This document shows, in pieces, positions 1 to 7,578 of a stretch of 64,000 nt of DNA. The position numbers were made by a program, and so were the translations under genes. The stretch is from Nitratireductor basaltis. GTDB lineage: Bacteria; Pseudomonadota; Alphaproteobacteria; Rhizobiales; Rhizobiaceae. The notes below the pieces were generated by a model that made no database searches, was not told where the DNA came from, and saw only the letters and a list, made by a program, of their open reading frames with translations. The first letter of the stretch is position 1; every line of letters begins with the position of its first letter. The stretch covers positions 2,356,001 to 2,420,000 of the forward strand of contig NZ_JMQM01000001.1 of assembly GCF_000733725.1 (NCBI RefSeq), given 5' to 3'.

Positions 1-2
1 GA

Positions 3-506
3 GAAAGGGAAACGAAGGGGGTTCCTGCACGCGAGCTGTTTGCAAACGGGTCGGTACTACTGCTTACAGGGGCATTCCTGATCGGAGCCGTGACCAAGGA
101 AAAAGGCATGGAGATGATCGCGCCATTCGTCGTCACGCCCTTTGTCGGCATCCTCTGCCTGTTTCTCCTGGACATGGGAATTTCTGCCGGACGGAGCCTC
201 TTGCGCAACCGTCACATGCTGAATGCCGGGCTCTTCTCCTTCGGCCTGCTCATGCCTCTGATTGCTGCACTTTTCGGGTGGGCTGCCGGCTGGGCCATCG
301 GCTTGCAGACCGGGAGCCTGTTCCTGTTGATGGTTCTCGCTGCCTCCGCTTCTTATATCGCGGTACCCGCAGCAATACGGATTGCGCTTCCAAGGGCGGA
401 GTCGGGAATTTACCTGACGCTCTCGCTGGGTGTGACATTTCCCTTCAACATCACGGTCGGACTGCCGCTCTATCTGTGGCTTGCGGGCCTTGGCGCGCCG
501 AGCTGA
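3..506 (+). CDS. SbtA-like (DUF897) sodium-dependent bicarbonate transporter, C-terminal part
   Basis: The reading frame is open from the window edge, so the N-terminal part lies outside. About 167 residues are present and are very hydrophobic, with four or five membrane segments. The frame passes the ATG-like start near position 90 without a ribosome binding site and reads ELFANGSVLLLTGAFLIG upstream, which resembles the second half of DUF897/SbtA proteins, so the gene is truncated by the window and not short. The family imports bicarbonate with sodium in cyanobacteria; in heterotrophic proteobacteria the substrate is largely unproven. The family assignment is moderately sure, the substrate is not. 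Confidence 0.6.
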   Translation, partial: ERETKGVPARELFANGSVLLLTGAFLIGAVTKEKGMEMIAPFVVTPFVGILCLFLLDMGISAGRSLLRNRHMLNAGLFSFGLLMPLIAALFGWAAGWAIGLQTGSLFLLMVLAASASYIAVPAAIRIALPRAESGIYLTLSLGVTFPFNITVGLPLYLWLAGLGAPS

Positions 507-590
507 CCACCCAAGGGTGCGAATTTCAGGGAGGCGGAAGAAGTGCGCCGCCTCTCTGTTGCAATTTTGGAGGGAGTAGCTCCGGCAGTC

Positions 591-896
591 TCAGGCAGGC
601 TCTGCGGACTTCCAATCGAGACGTTCGAGCTTCTCGCGGAAGGCAAATCGGACGAGATGGCTCTCGATCACGCCTTTGCCCCGGTCAAGGCTCTCTTCGT
701 CCGGGGCGCTGAGAGCAAAGCGGATGCCGGTGTCGTCCGCGCTCATTTTGGCTGCAGCAGGCCCGAACGAACAGCGGCCGTTCCCGCCGTGCTCCGCGTC
801 ATATTCCACATCGATCTTGTGTGCGAAATGCTTGCAAAGCTGGATGAGGTATCTGCGCCCGTTTTCGGTCTGATAGCTGGCAGTGGCAGTAGGCAT
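591..896 (-). CDS. DUF2218 domain protein
   Basis: A 101-residue soluble protein that fits DUF2218: an N-terminal YLIQLCKHFAHK segment, a central short acidic/Gly part, and a C-terminal HLVRFAFREKLERLDW block. No function is established. DUF2218 genes often sit beside siderophore or iron transport genes, and this one is divergent from a siderophore ABC operon, sharing a 128-base intergenic region that holds a RirA-type box. A role in iron or siderophore handling is therefore inferred from context only. The start is supported by a purine-rich AAGGCGGA upstream on the minus strand. Confidence 0.7.
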   Translation of the reverse strand: MPTATASYQTENGRRYLIQLCKHFAHKIDVEYDAEHGGNGRCSFGPAAAKMSADDTGIRFALSAPDEESLDRGKGVIESHLVRFAFREKLERLDWKSAEPA

Positions 897-977
897 TTCG
901 TGTGTCCGCCTTATTGTTGAGTAAGCAAATCATATTATTCTGGACTCGCAAATTGCAATGGGCTAAGCCGCGTAAAG

Positions 978-994
978 TTGAAATTTCCAATCAA
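978..994 (+). promoter_or_regulatory. Candidate RirA iron-responsive (IRO) box
   Basis: TTGA-N9-TCAA is seen at 978-994, matching the published TGA-N9-TCA core of the RirA operator in rhizobia. It ends just before a TATAA stretch at 996-1000 and lies about 30 bases upstream of the siderophore-binding-protein start, a position suited to repression when iron is sufficient. Only the motif and its position are seen; RirA itself is not in this window. Confidence 0.5.
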
Positions 995-1024
995 GTATAA
1001 CGCTGACCCCGAAGGAGCTTGTCC

Positions 1025-1927
1025 ATGAGAAGCCTCGTCCAGATTGCTGCCGCTGCAGTTCTTTTCGCAGTACCGGCACTCGCCGATACGCTGACGGTCG
1101 AAACGGCGCGAGGCCCTGCAGAAGTGCCCGCATCGCCGGAAAAGATCGCAGTCTTCGACCTTTCGGCGTTCGACACTCTGAACGCACTGGGTGTTTCGGT
1201 TGCCGGTTCGGTGGACAAGGCCTATCTGGGTCATCTCAAGGACGCGCATGAAAAGGCCGAAGTGGTCGGCTCGCTCTTCGAGCCGGACTTCGAGGCGATC
1301 AACGCGATGCAGCCGGACCTGATCATCGTCGGGTCGCGTTCCTCCGAACAGCTCGAGCCGCTTTCCAAATTCGCTCCGACCATCGACATGACCGTTTGGG
1401 GTGATGATCTCCTGGGTCTGGCGAAAGCCAGAATCGAAGCCTATGGCAAGCTCTTCGATCGTGCCGACAAGGCGAGCGCCCTCAGCGCGGAACTTGACGA
1501 AAAGCTTGCGAAAGCACGCGAGACCGTTGCCGGCAAGGGCAAGGCCATGATCGTCATGACCAACGGGCCGAAGGTCTCGGCCTATGGCAAGGGATCGCGC
1601 TTCGGCTGGCTGCATCAGGCACTTGAACTTCCCGAAGCGGTTGAAACCTCCAGCGAAAATTCGCATGGCGAAGCGGTTTCCTTCGAATTCATCCGTGATG
1701 CCAATCCCGACTGGCTTCTGGTAATCGACCGCTCGGTGGCAATCGGTGCGGAAGGTGCCCGCGCCGACGAAACGCTGGACAATGCCCTGGTGGCCGAAAC
1801 CACCGCCTGGAAGAACGGTCAGGTGATCTATCTCAATGCTGCCGATCTCTACATTGCCGGCGGCGGTGCGCGCTCGATCATGAACACGCTCGACCTGCTC
1901 ATCGAAGGCTTCAACAAGCCCTCCTGA
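1025..1927 (+). CDS. Siderophore ABC transporter, periplasmic substrate-binding protein (FatB/CeuE-like)
   Basis: A 300-residue class III (helical-backbone) binding protein that captures ferric siderophore in the periplasm and delivers it to the two permeases encoded next. Residues 1-20 form a signal peptide (RSLVQIAAAAVLF...ALA). The fold is recognisable from PEKIAVFDLSAFDTLNALG near residue 45, FEPDFEAINAMQPDLIIVG near 90, and the C-terminal NALVAETTAWKNGQVIYL. I chose the ATG at 1025 over the TTG two codons upstream because AAGGAG at 1012-1017 is well spaced. It is first in a four-gene operon with a 3-base gap to the permease. The FatB/CeuE/YclQ subgroup usually handles catecholate or related siderophores; the exact ligand is unknown. 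Confidence 0.85.
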   Translation: MRSLVQIAAAAVLFAVPALADTLTVETARGPAEVPASPEKIAVFDLSAFDTLNALGVSVAGSVDKAYLGHLKDAHEKAEVVGSLFEPDFEAINAMQPDLIIVGSRSSEQLEPLSKFAPTIDMTVWGDDLLGLAKARIEAYGKLFDRADKASALSAELDEKLAKARETVAGKGKAMIVMTNGPKVSAYGKGSRFGWLHQALELPEAVETSSENSHGEAVSFEFIRDANPDWLLVIDRSVAIGAEGARADETLDNALVAETTAWKNGQVIYLNAADLYIAGGGARSIMNTLDLLIEGFNKPS

Positions 1928-1930
1928 TCC

Positions 1931-2890
1931 ATGAGCCTTCCCGTCCGGTCAGCAACGCTGCTCGCGCTTCTGGGGCTGGCAGCAGCCAGCCTCTTCGTGG
2001 GCGTCATCGACATGGCGCCCTCTCAGCTCTTGCGCGACAGCGAGGCACTCAAGCTGATTGCGATCAGCCGCCTGCCGCGCACGCTCGCGGTTATACTGAC
2101 CGGTGCCTCGCTGGCTGTTGCAGGCGTCATCATGCAGATGCTTGCTCGCAATCGCTTCATCGAACCGACAACGGCCGGCACGGGGCAGAGCGCGGCATTG
2201 GGCATTCTGCTTGCCACGCTTTATGCGCCGGGCGCACCACTCGCTCTGAAAATGGGTCTTGCCAGCCTGACAGCACTTCTCGGCAGCGGCATCTTTCTTC
2301 TTATCGTGCGACGCCTGCCTGTCACCCAGCCGCTGCTCGTTCCGCTCGTCGGACTGGTCTATGGCGCGATCATCGGCGCAGGTGTCACGTTTCTCGCCTA
2401 CCGGGCCGATCTGCTTCAATATGTCAGCATCTGGCTCAATGGCGAGTTTTCCGGCGTGATCGCCGGTCGCTACGAGTTTCTCTTTGTCAGCGGGGTTGCG
2501 GCGGTGATTGCCTATTTGGCTGCCGACCGTTTCTCCATTCTGGGGCTGGGCCGTGATGCCTCGATCAGCCTCGGCCTCAACTACAACCAGATGCTTCTTC
2601 TCGGACTGGTCGTGGTATCGGTCATCACCGCGCTTACGGTGGTCAATATCGGCATGATCCCGTTTGTCGGGCTCGTGGTGCCGAATATCGCAAGCCGTCT
2701 ACTGGGCGACAATCTGCGATCAAGCCTGCCCTTCGTTGCGGCCTCTGGTGCGGGCCTTGTTCTTGTCTGCGACATTGTCGGTCGCATCGTGCGCCACCCC
2801 TACGAGATCCCGGTTGGCACGGTATTCGGCGTTGTTGGTGCCGTGATCTTCCTCTGGCTGCTTTATGCCAAAAGGCCTTCCCATGGCTGA
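1931..2890 (+). CDS. Siderophore ABC transporter permease 1 (FecCD family, FatD-like)
   Basis: A 319-residue inner-membrane protein with about nine or ten hydrophobic segments, typical of the BtuC/FecCD family. Recognisable blocks are RLPRTLAVILTGASLAVAG (residues 37-55), the GTGQSAALGIL segment near 85, and the C-terminal IPFVGLVVPNIASRLLGDNLR with the Gly-rich cytoplasmic loop that contacts the ATPase. Family length is about 320-340, so it is complete. It starts 3 bases after the binding-protein stop and its end overlaps the next permease by 8 bases, indicating translational coupling. Confidence 0.85.
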   Translation: MSLPVRSATLLALLGLAAASLFVGVIDMAPSQLLRDSEALKLIAISRLPRTLAVILTGASLAVAGVIMQMLARNRFIEPTTAGTGQSAALGILLATLYAPGAPLALKMGLASLTALLGSGIFLLIVRRLPVTQPLLVPLVGLVYGAIIGAGVTFLAYRADLLQYVSIWLNGEFSGVIAGRYEFLFVSGVAAVIAYLAADRFSILGLGRDASISLGLNYNQMLLLGLVVVSVITALTVVNIGMIPFVGLVVPNIASRLLGDNLRSSLPFVAASGAGLVLVCDIVGRIVRHPYEIPVGTVFGVVGAVIFLWLLYAKRPSHG

Positions 2891-3827
2891 GCGTCGGCTG
2901 GTCTGGCTTGCTGTTGGTCTCATCGTCGCAGTCCTCGTCTTCATGACCTGGGGGGCGCGCGGGAACTGGGGTTTCGTGTTCACCTTCCGCGGCACGAAGC
3001 TTCTGGCTCTTCTGGTGGTGGGCGCGGCGATTGCCGTATCGACGGTGCTGTTCCAGACCATCACCGCCAACCGGATTCTGACGCCTTCCATCATGGGGTT
3101 CGACGCGCTGTTCCTCCTGTTCCAGGCAGGGCTGGTCTTCGTGCTTGGCGGCTTCGGCGTGACGCAGCTTTCAAGCGGCCTGCGCTTCGCAATGGAGTTC
3201 GCGCTCCTGATGGGTGCTGCACTTCTCCTGTTCGGGACACTCATCGGTGCCGCGCGTCACGACATTCACCGACTGGTACTCACCGGCATCATCTTCGGCG
3301 TACTCTTCCGCAGTCTCACATCCTTTATCGAAAGGCTGATCGACCCGAACGAATTTGCAGTCGTCCAGTCCAGCAGCTTTGCAAGCTTCAACAGCTTCGA
3401 TGCGGATCTTCTGCGCTATTGCGTGCCGCTTTGTGTGCTGGGAATTTCAGCCGCATGGCATTATCGCCGCGAGCTCGACGTGATTGCGTTGGGGCGCGAC
3501 CATGCTGTCAATCTGGGGCTGAACCACAAGCGCGCGGTGCTCATCATCCTGATCATCATTGCGCTGCTAGTTTCGGTATCCACCGCGCTTGCCGGGCCGG
3601 TCACCTTTTTCGGCCTGCTGGTCGCCAGCCTCGCGCATCTGGTGGTGAGGTCGCACCGCCATGCCACGCTGCTGCCGGCCGCCAGTCTTTGCGCGGGCAT
3701 TGTCCTGGTCGGCGGACAGGCCATCACCGAGCGCGTGCTGTCGCTTTCCGTACCGCTTTCAGTCGCCGTCGAATTCCTCGGCGGCCTCGTCTTTCTCACT
3801 CTTATCCTGCGGGGCACACAACGATGA
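2883..3827 (+). CDS. Siderophore ABC transporter permease 2 (FecCD family, FatC-like)
   Basis: A 314-residue second permease of the same system; FecCD transporters of this subgroup use a heterodimer. It is hydrophobic throughout, with RIMTPSIMGFDALF-like and LGLNHKRAVLIILIIIALL blocks and a terminal GPVTFFGLLVASLAHLVV loop that corresponds to the ATPase-coupling region of permease 1. I chose the ATG at 2883 (MAERRLVW) inside the end of the previous gene. Its stop overlaps the ATPase start as ATGA, so the two are translationally coupled. Confidence 0.85.
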   Translation: MAERRLVWLAVGLIVAVLVFMTWGARGNWGFVFTFRGTKLLALLVVGAAIAVSTVLFQTITANRILTPSIMGFDALFLLFQAGLVFVLGGFGVTQLSSGLRFAMEFALLMGAALLLFGTLIGAARHDIHRLVLTGIIFGVLFRSLTSFIERLIDPNEFAVVQSSSFASFNSFDADLLRYCVPLCVLGISAAWHYRRELDVIALGRDHAVNLGLNHKRAVLIILIIIALLVSVSTALAGPVTFFGLLVASLAHLVVRSHRHATLLPAASLCAGIVLVGGQAITERVLSLSVPLSVAVEFLGGLVFLTLILRGTQR

Positions 3828-4582
3828 TCGAGATCGAGAATGTGAGCCATCACCACGGCCATCAGCAGGTGCTTCACGATATCAATCTGACGATTCCCAA
3901 GGGCGGCGTGACGGCGCTTGTGGGTCCGAATGGCGCTGGCAAATCGACGCTTCTGTCTTTGATGGCGCGCCTGCAGACCTTGCAAAGCGGTCGCATCCGC
4001 TTTGACGGGCTGGATGTGAGCAGAACGCGGGGCGAGGCGCTGGCACGCAAGCTTGCTATCCTTCGGCAGGATACACAGCTTGGCTCGCGGGTCTCCGTGC
4101 GCGACCTGGTCGGTTTCGGGCGTTTTCCGCATTGTCGCGGACGCATGGGCGCTGACGACCACGCTGCGGTCGATCAAGCTCTTGCCGCCTTTCAGCTCGA
4201 AGGGCTGAAGGAGCGCTTTCTGGACCAACTTTCAGGCGGGCAGCGCCAGCGGGCGATGGTGGCGATGAGTTTCGCGCAGGCGGCAGACTATCTCCTGCTC
4301 GACGAGCCGCTGAACAATCTCGACATGTCCTTTGCGCGCGGGCTGATGCATCAGCTCCGCACGCTCGCCGATGAGCACGGACGGACGATCATCGTGGTCA
4401 TCCACGAGATCAATTATGCGAGCGCTCACGCCGATCGCATCATCGGGTTGCGAGACGGTCGACTGGTGGCACAGGGCACGCCGCCGGAGATCATGGAAGC
4501 CGACACGTTGAAGGCGATCTTCGGCGCCGAGCTTCGCGTTCAGGAAGTCGAAGGCAAGCGGATGGCGCTCCATTACGCGTGA
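3824..4582 (+). CDS. Siderophore ABC transporter ATP-binding protein (FatE-like)
   Basis: A 252-residue ABC ATPase of the FecE/FhuC type that powers the two upstream permeases. It shows Walker A GPNGAGKST near residue 36, the signature LSGGQRQR near 136, Walker B YLLLDEP followed by the D-loop LNNLD, and the switch His in VIHEIN. The ATG at 3824 overlaps the preceding TGA. A much longer open frame exists upstream but runs through the permease gene and lacks homology there. It is the only ABC ATPase in this iron block, which matters for the FbpAB genes downstream. Confidence 0.9.
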   Translation: MIEIENVSHHHGHQQVLHDINLTIPKGGVTALVGPNGAGKSTLLSLMARLQTLQSGRIRFDGLDVSRTRGEALARKLAILRQDTQLGSRVSVRDLVGFGRFPHCRGRMGADDHAAVDQALAAFQLEGLKERFLDQLSGGQRQRAMVAMSFAQAADYLLLDEPLNNLDMSFARGLMHQLRTLADEHGRTIIVVIHEINYASAHADRIIGLRDGRLVAQGTPPEIMEADTLKAIFGAELRVQEVEGKRMALHYA

Positions 4583-4588
4583 GGCGGC

Positions 4589-4633
4589 TCGACCGGGCTT
4601 CATATCACCATTATACCGGTGTCATCTGCCGGT
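4589..4633 (+). promoter_or_regulatory. Candidate promoter with dyad upstream of fbpA
   Basis: TCGACC (4589-4594), 17 bases, then TATACC (4612-4617) form a plausible but weak promoter. An inverted repeat ACCGG-N9-CCGGT (4615-4633) overlaps the predicted transcription start and could be an operator or an RNA hairpin. No RirA-type box is seen here. The assignment is speculative. Confidence 0.25.
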
Positions 4634-4684
4634 AACACAAAGCCCCTAGCTCACACGCATCCATCCAACAGACGGAGCGAACAG

Positions 4685-5671
4685 ATGAACTCCCTTGCCA
4701 AGATCCTTATTGCCGGCGCATCGCTGCTCGCGACCGCTTCGGCTGCTTTCGCCATTGAGGGCAAGCTCACCCTCTACACCTCGCAGCCGAACGATGATGC
4801 GCAGCAGACCGTCGATGCTTTCATGGCAAAGTATCCCGATGTCGAAGTGACCTTCGTTCGAGACGGGACCACGAAAATCGTTGCAAAGCTGCGCGCGGAA
4901 CTGGAAGCGGGAAATTCGCCCGCCGATCTGCTTCTGATCGCTGACAGCGTGACGATGGAAGGTCTGGCCAAGGATGGCTATCTGAAAGCTTATGAGGAAG
5001 CCGATGTCTCGGATTATGCCGACGAGATGCAGGACCCCGAGCGAATGTGGTTCCCCACCAAGCTGATAACCACGGGCATCATCTACAACACCAATGCACC
5101 GATGAAGCCCACCTCCTGGAAGGATCTCCTTGGCGAGGAAGCCAGGAACCAGGTTGCCATGCCCTCCCCGCTGACCTCCGGTGCAGCCCTGATCCACACC
5201 CATTCGATTGTCGAGACTCTCGACACGGGCTGGGACTATTACGAGCAGCTGGCGGCAAACGGCGCACAGGCTTCCGGTGGCAATGGCGGTGTTCTCAAGG
5301 CCGTTGCGGGCGGCGAAAAACTTTACGGCATGGTGGTCGAATTCCTGCCGATCCGCGAAAAGGCCAAGGGTGCTCCCGTTGACTTCGTCTTCCCCGAAGA
5401 AGGCGTGTCTGCCATTTCCGAACCCGTAGCCATTCTGGACGGAACGCAGAACGAGGAAGCCGCGCAAGCATTCGTCGATTTCCTGCTTTCCGAAGAGGGC
5501 CAGGAACTGGCAGCAAAACAGGGCTACATGCCAGCACTTGCCGACGTGGCGCCGCCGGAAGGATTCCCGTCTCTGGCAGAAATCAGTTTCCTGACGATTG
5601 ACCCGGCCAAGGCACTGGAAAGCGCGGAAGCCGACAAGGAAAAGTTTGCCGAAATCTTCGGCCAGAACTGA
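4685..5671 (+). CDS. fbpA: Ferric iron ABC transporter substrate-binding protein FbpA-like
   Basis: A 328-residue periplasmic binding protein of the FbpA/FutA group. Residues 1-22 are a signal peptide ending ASAAFA. The mature part opens with KLTLYTSQPNDDAQQTVDAF, the usual class II opening, followed by PADLLLIADSVTMEGL near residue 80 and a C-terminal FLLSEEGQELAAKQGYMP block seen in Fe(III) binding proteins. I chose the ATG at 4685, preceded by GGAG, because the upstream in-frame extension lacks protein-like features. The permease gene follows after 21 bases. Thiamine or putrescine relatives share this fold, so the iron ligand is probable and not certain. Confidence 0.75.
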   Translation: MNSLAKILIAGASLLATASAAFAIEGKLTLYTSQPNDDAQQTVDAFMAKYPDVEVTFVRDGTTKIVAKLRAELEAGNSPADLLLIADSVTMEGLAKDGYLKAYEEADVSDYADEMQDPERMWFPTKLITTGIIYNTNAPMKPTSWKDLLGEEARNQVAMPSPLTSGAALIHTHSIVETLDTGWDYYEQLAANGAQASGGNGGVLKAVAGGEKLYGMVVEFLPIREKAKGAPVDFVFPEEGVSAISEPVAILDGTQNEEAAQAFVDFLLSEEGQELAAKQGYMPALADVAPPEGFPSLAEISFLTIDPAKALESAEADKEKFAEIFGQN

Positions 5672-5692
5672 TCCTCTCGAGGCACGTGCTCG

Positions 5693-7453
5693 ATGGCATT
5701 TCTCACCGATACGCTTCCCCTCCGTTCAAGACGGCGCAGGGCTGAAAGCTGGTACGAAATGGAAGGCGGCACGATCGCGATATTCGTGATCGGCGCCGTC
5801 GCCATCCTGTGCGTCGTGCCAATGCTGCAACTCCTGTTTGCTGCCGGTGGAGTGCTGCGGGACGGTTTGCCCCGTGCCGCGGACCTTCTGGCGAGTGCTA
5901 GCGTGTTGCGTGCCACTGGGAACAGCCTGCTCATTGCTGCCGGCTCCACGGTGCTCGCGATGGTGCTTGGCGTGGCCGTTGCGGTCATTCTCACATGCAT
6001 GGAGATGCGAACCCGACGGTATCTCGGATTCCTGTTCGTCCTTTCGCTCATGGTGGCGCCACAGGTTTCAGCGCTGGCCTTCAAGACCCTTGCGGGACCC
6101 TCATCACCGATCCTGAACACGCTCGGCCTGGCTCCCGCGCCCGGCACTCCCAATCCGATGCTGGGTTTCGGCGGCATCATTCTCGTGATGGGCCTGCATC
6201 ATGCGCCGCTGGTCGCGCTGACAGTCGCTGCGGGGCTTTCGCGTGTGCCGAAATCGCTGGTGGAAGCCGCTTTGCTGGACGGGGCCGGCGCTTGGACCGT
6301 GGTGACGCGGATCATCCTGCCGGTTGCGCGACTTTATCTTCTCTCCGCGGCACTTCTTGCCTTTGTGGCGGGTGTGGGCAATTTCGGAATTCCTGCGCTT
6401 CTCGGGCTGCCCGTGGGCGTCACGACCTTGCCAACCATGGTCTATAGGCAACTTGCCAGTTTCGGTCGCGGCGGCATCGAGAATGCGGCTCTGGTATCCA
6501 TGCTCATCGCGCTCATAGCTGGCGCGGCGGTAATAGCTTCCGCCTGGATCATGGCGCGACGCGACGTTCGCACCGATGGCGAGCGTGGCCTCGAGCCCTT
6601 CATCGAAGACTTGAATGCGCGTCGGATATGCGAGGTGGCATTGTGGGTCATTTTCACCTTCGCGATCATTTTGCCGATAGCCTCGCTGCTCGCCACCTCG
6701 CTGGTTCCCGCCTATGGCGTTACACTGAACTTCGAGACGCTCACTTTCAGCCAGTTCACCGGGACGCTGTGGGATCAGGCGCTGGTACGACGGGCATTTG
6801 CCAATTCGCTGATCTTTTCAGGGTCGGCCGCCGTCATCCTGTCGGTTCTGGCGCTCTTCCTGGCCTATATCGTTGATCGAAGACTGTCGCGGATACGGCT
6901 GGCGATCATGCCTATTGTTGAAATGCCCTATGCCCTGCCCGGCGTGGTCGTGGCGATTGCCTGCATCCTGCTTTTCGTCAATCCGCTTCCGGTTGTCGGC
7001 TTTACGATCTACGGGACCGGCTGGATCATTCTCTTCGCCTATCTCGCATCGTTTCTCGCCATTGCGGTAAAACCCGTGATGGCGGCGGTCTCTTCGCTGG
7101 AACGCAGCGTGGAGGAAGCCGCAATCCTCGACGGAGCCAGTGTGGCGGATCGGCTGACGAAGATTATCCTGCCGATCGTTCTGCCATCGGTTGTTGCAGG
7201 CGGTTTGATGGCCTTTCTGATCGCCTTCAACGAGCTGACGATATCCGCGCTCCTGTGGTCGGCGGGTACGGAAACGCTGGGAGTGGCGCTGCTCAATCTC
7301 GAAGATGCCGGTCTTGGCACGGAGGCTGCCGCGCTGGCTGTTGTCGCGACATGTGTCGTTGCCGGACTGATGGCTGCACTCGAGGCAGCGCACCGCTTCT
7401 TCCCCGATAATGCGCTGCCCTGGCACCAGCTCTGTCCGCGCAAAACCTCCTGA
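5693..7453 (+). CDS. fbpB: Ferric iron ABC transporter permease FbpB-like (fused two-domain)
   Basis: A 586-residue inner-membrane protein with about twelve membrane segments in two homologous halves. Each half carries an EAA coupling motif: VEAALLDGAGAWTVVTRIIL around residue 192 and EEAAILDGASVADRLTKIIL around 475. This double-domain layout is typical of FbpB/SfuB permeases. It follows fbpA by 21 bases. No ATPase gene follows: the next gene, 125 bases on, encodes a GGDEF-EAL protein, so the usual third component FbpC is missing from the locus. Confidence 0.8.
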   Translation: MAFLTDTLPLRSRRRRAESWYEMEGGTIAIFVIGAVAILCVVPMLQLLFAAGGVLRDGLPRAADLLASASVLRATGNSLLIAAGSTVLAMVLGVAVAVILTCMEMRTRRYLGFLFVLSLMVAPQVSALAFKTLAGPSSPILNTLGLAPAPGTPNPMLGFGGIILVMGLHHAPLVALTVAAGLSRVPKSLVEAALLDGAGAWTVVTRIILPVARLYLLSAALLAFVAGVGNFGIPALLGLPVGVTTLPTMVYRQLASFGRGGIENAALVSMLIALIAGAAVIASAWIMARRDVRTDGERGLEPFIEDLNARRICEVALWVIFTFAIILPIASLLATSLVPAYGVTLNFETLTFSQFTGTLWDQALVRRAFANSLIFSGSAAVILSVLALFLAYIVDRRLSRIRLAIMPIVEMPYALPGVVVAIACILLFVNPLPVVGFTIYGTGWIILFAYLASFLAIAVKPVMAAVSSLERSVEEAAILDGASVADRLTKIILPIVLPSVVAGGLMAFLIAFNELTISALLWSAGTETLGVALLNLEDAGLGTEAAALAVVATCVVAGLMAALEAAHRFFPDNALPWHQLCPRKTS

Positions 7454-7578
7454 GCCTGGCGGCGGGTCGCAGCAGGGTTAAGCAACTGTTGCCGCGCATT
7501 CCGGATTTCTAAATTTGCTCGCGGTCGTATCTTAATTTCCCAAGACTATACCTGTCGCTCTACAGTGAGTGGTGGCGT

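Noticed and set aside
278-712. Open frame on the plus strand across the SbtA-like end
   Set aside because: It overlaps the stronger hydrophobic frame and the DUF2218 gene, and has an atypical composition without a ribosome binding site.
3419-3823. Longer ATPase start inside the siderophore permease
   Set aside because: The extra residues read through permease coding DNA in another frame and show no ABC features.
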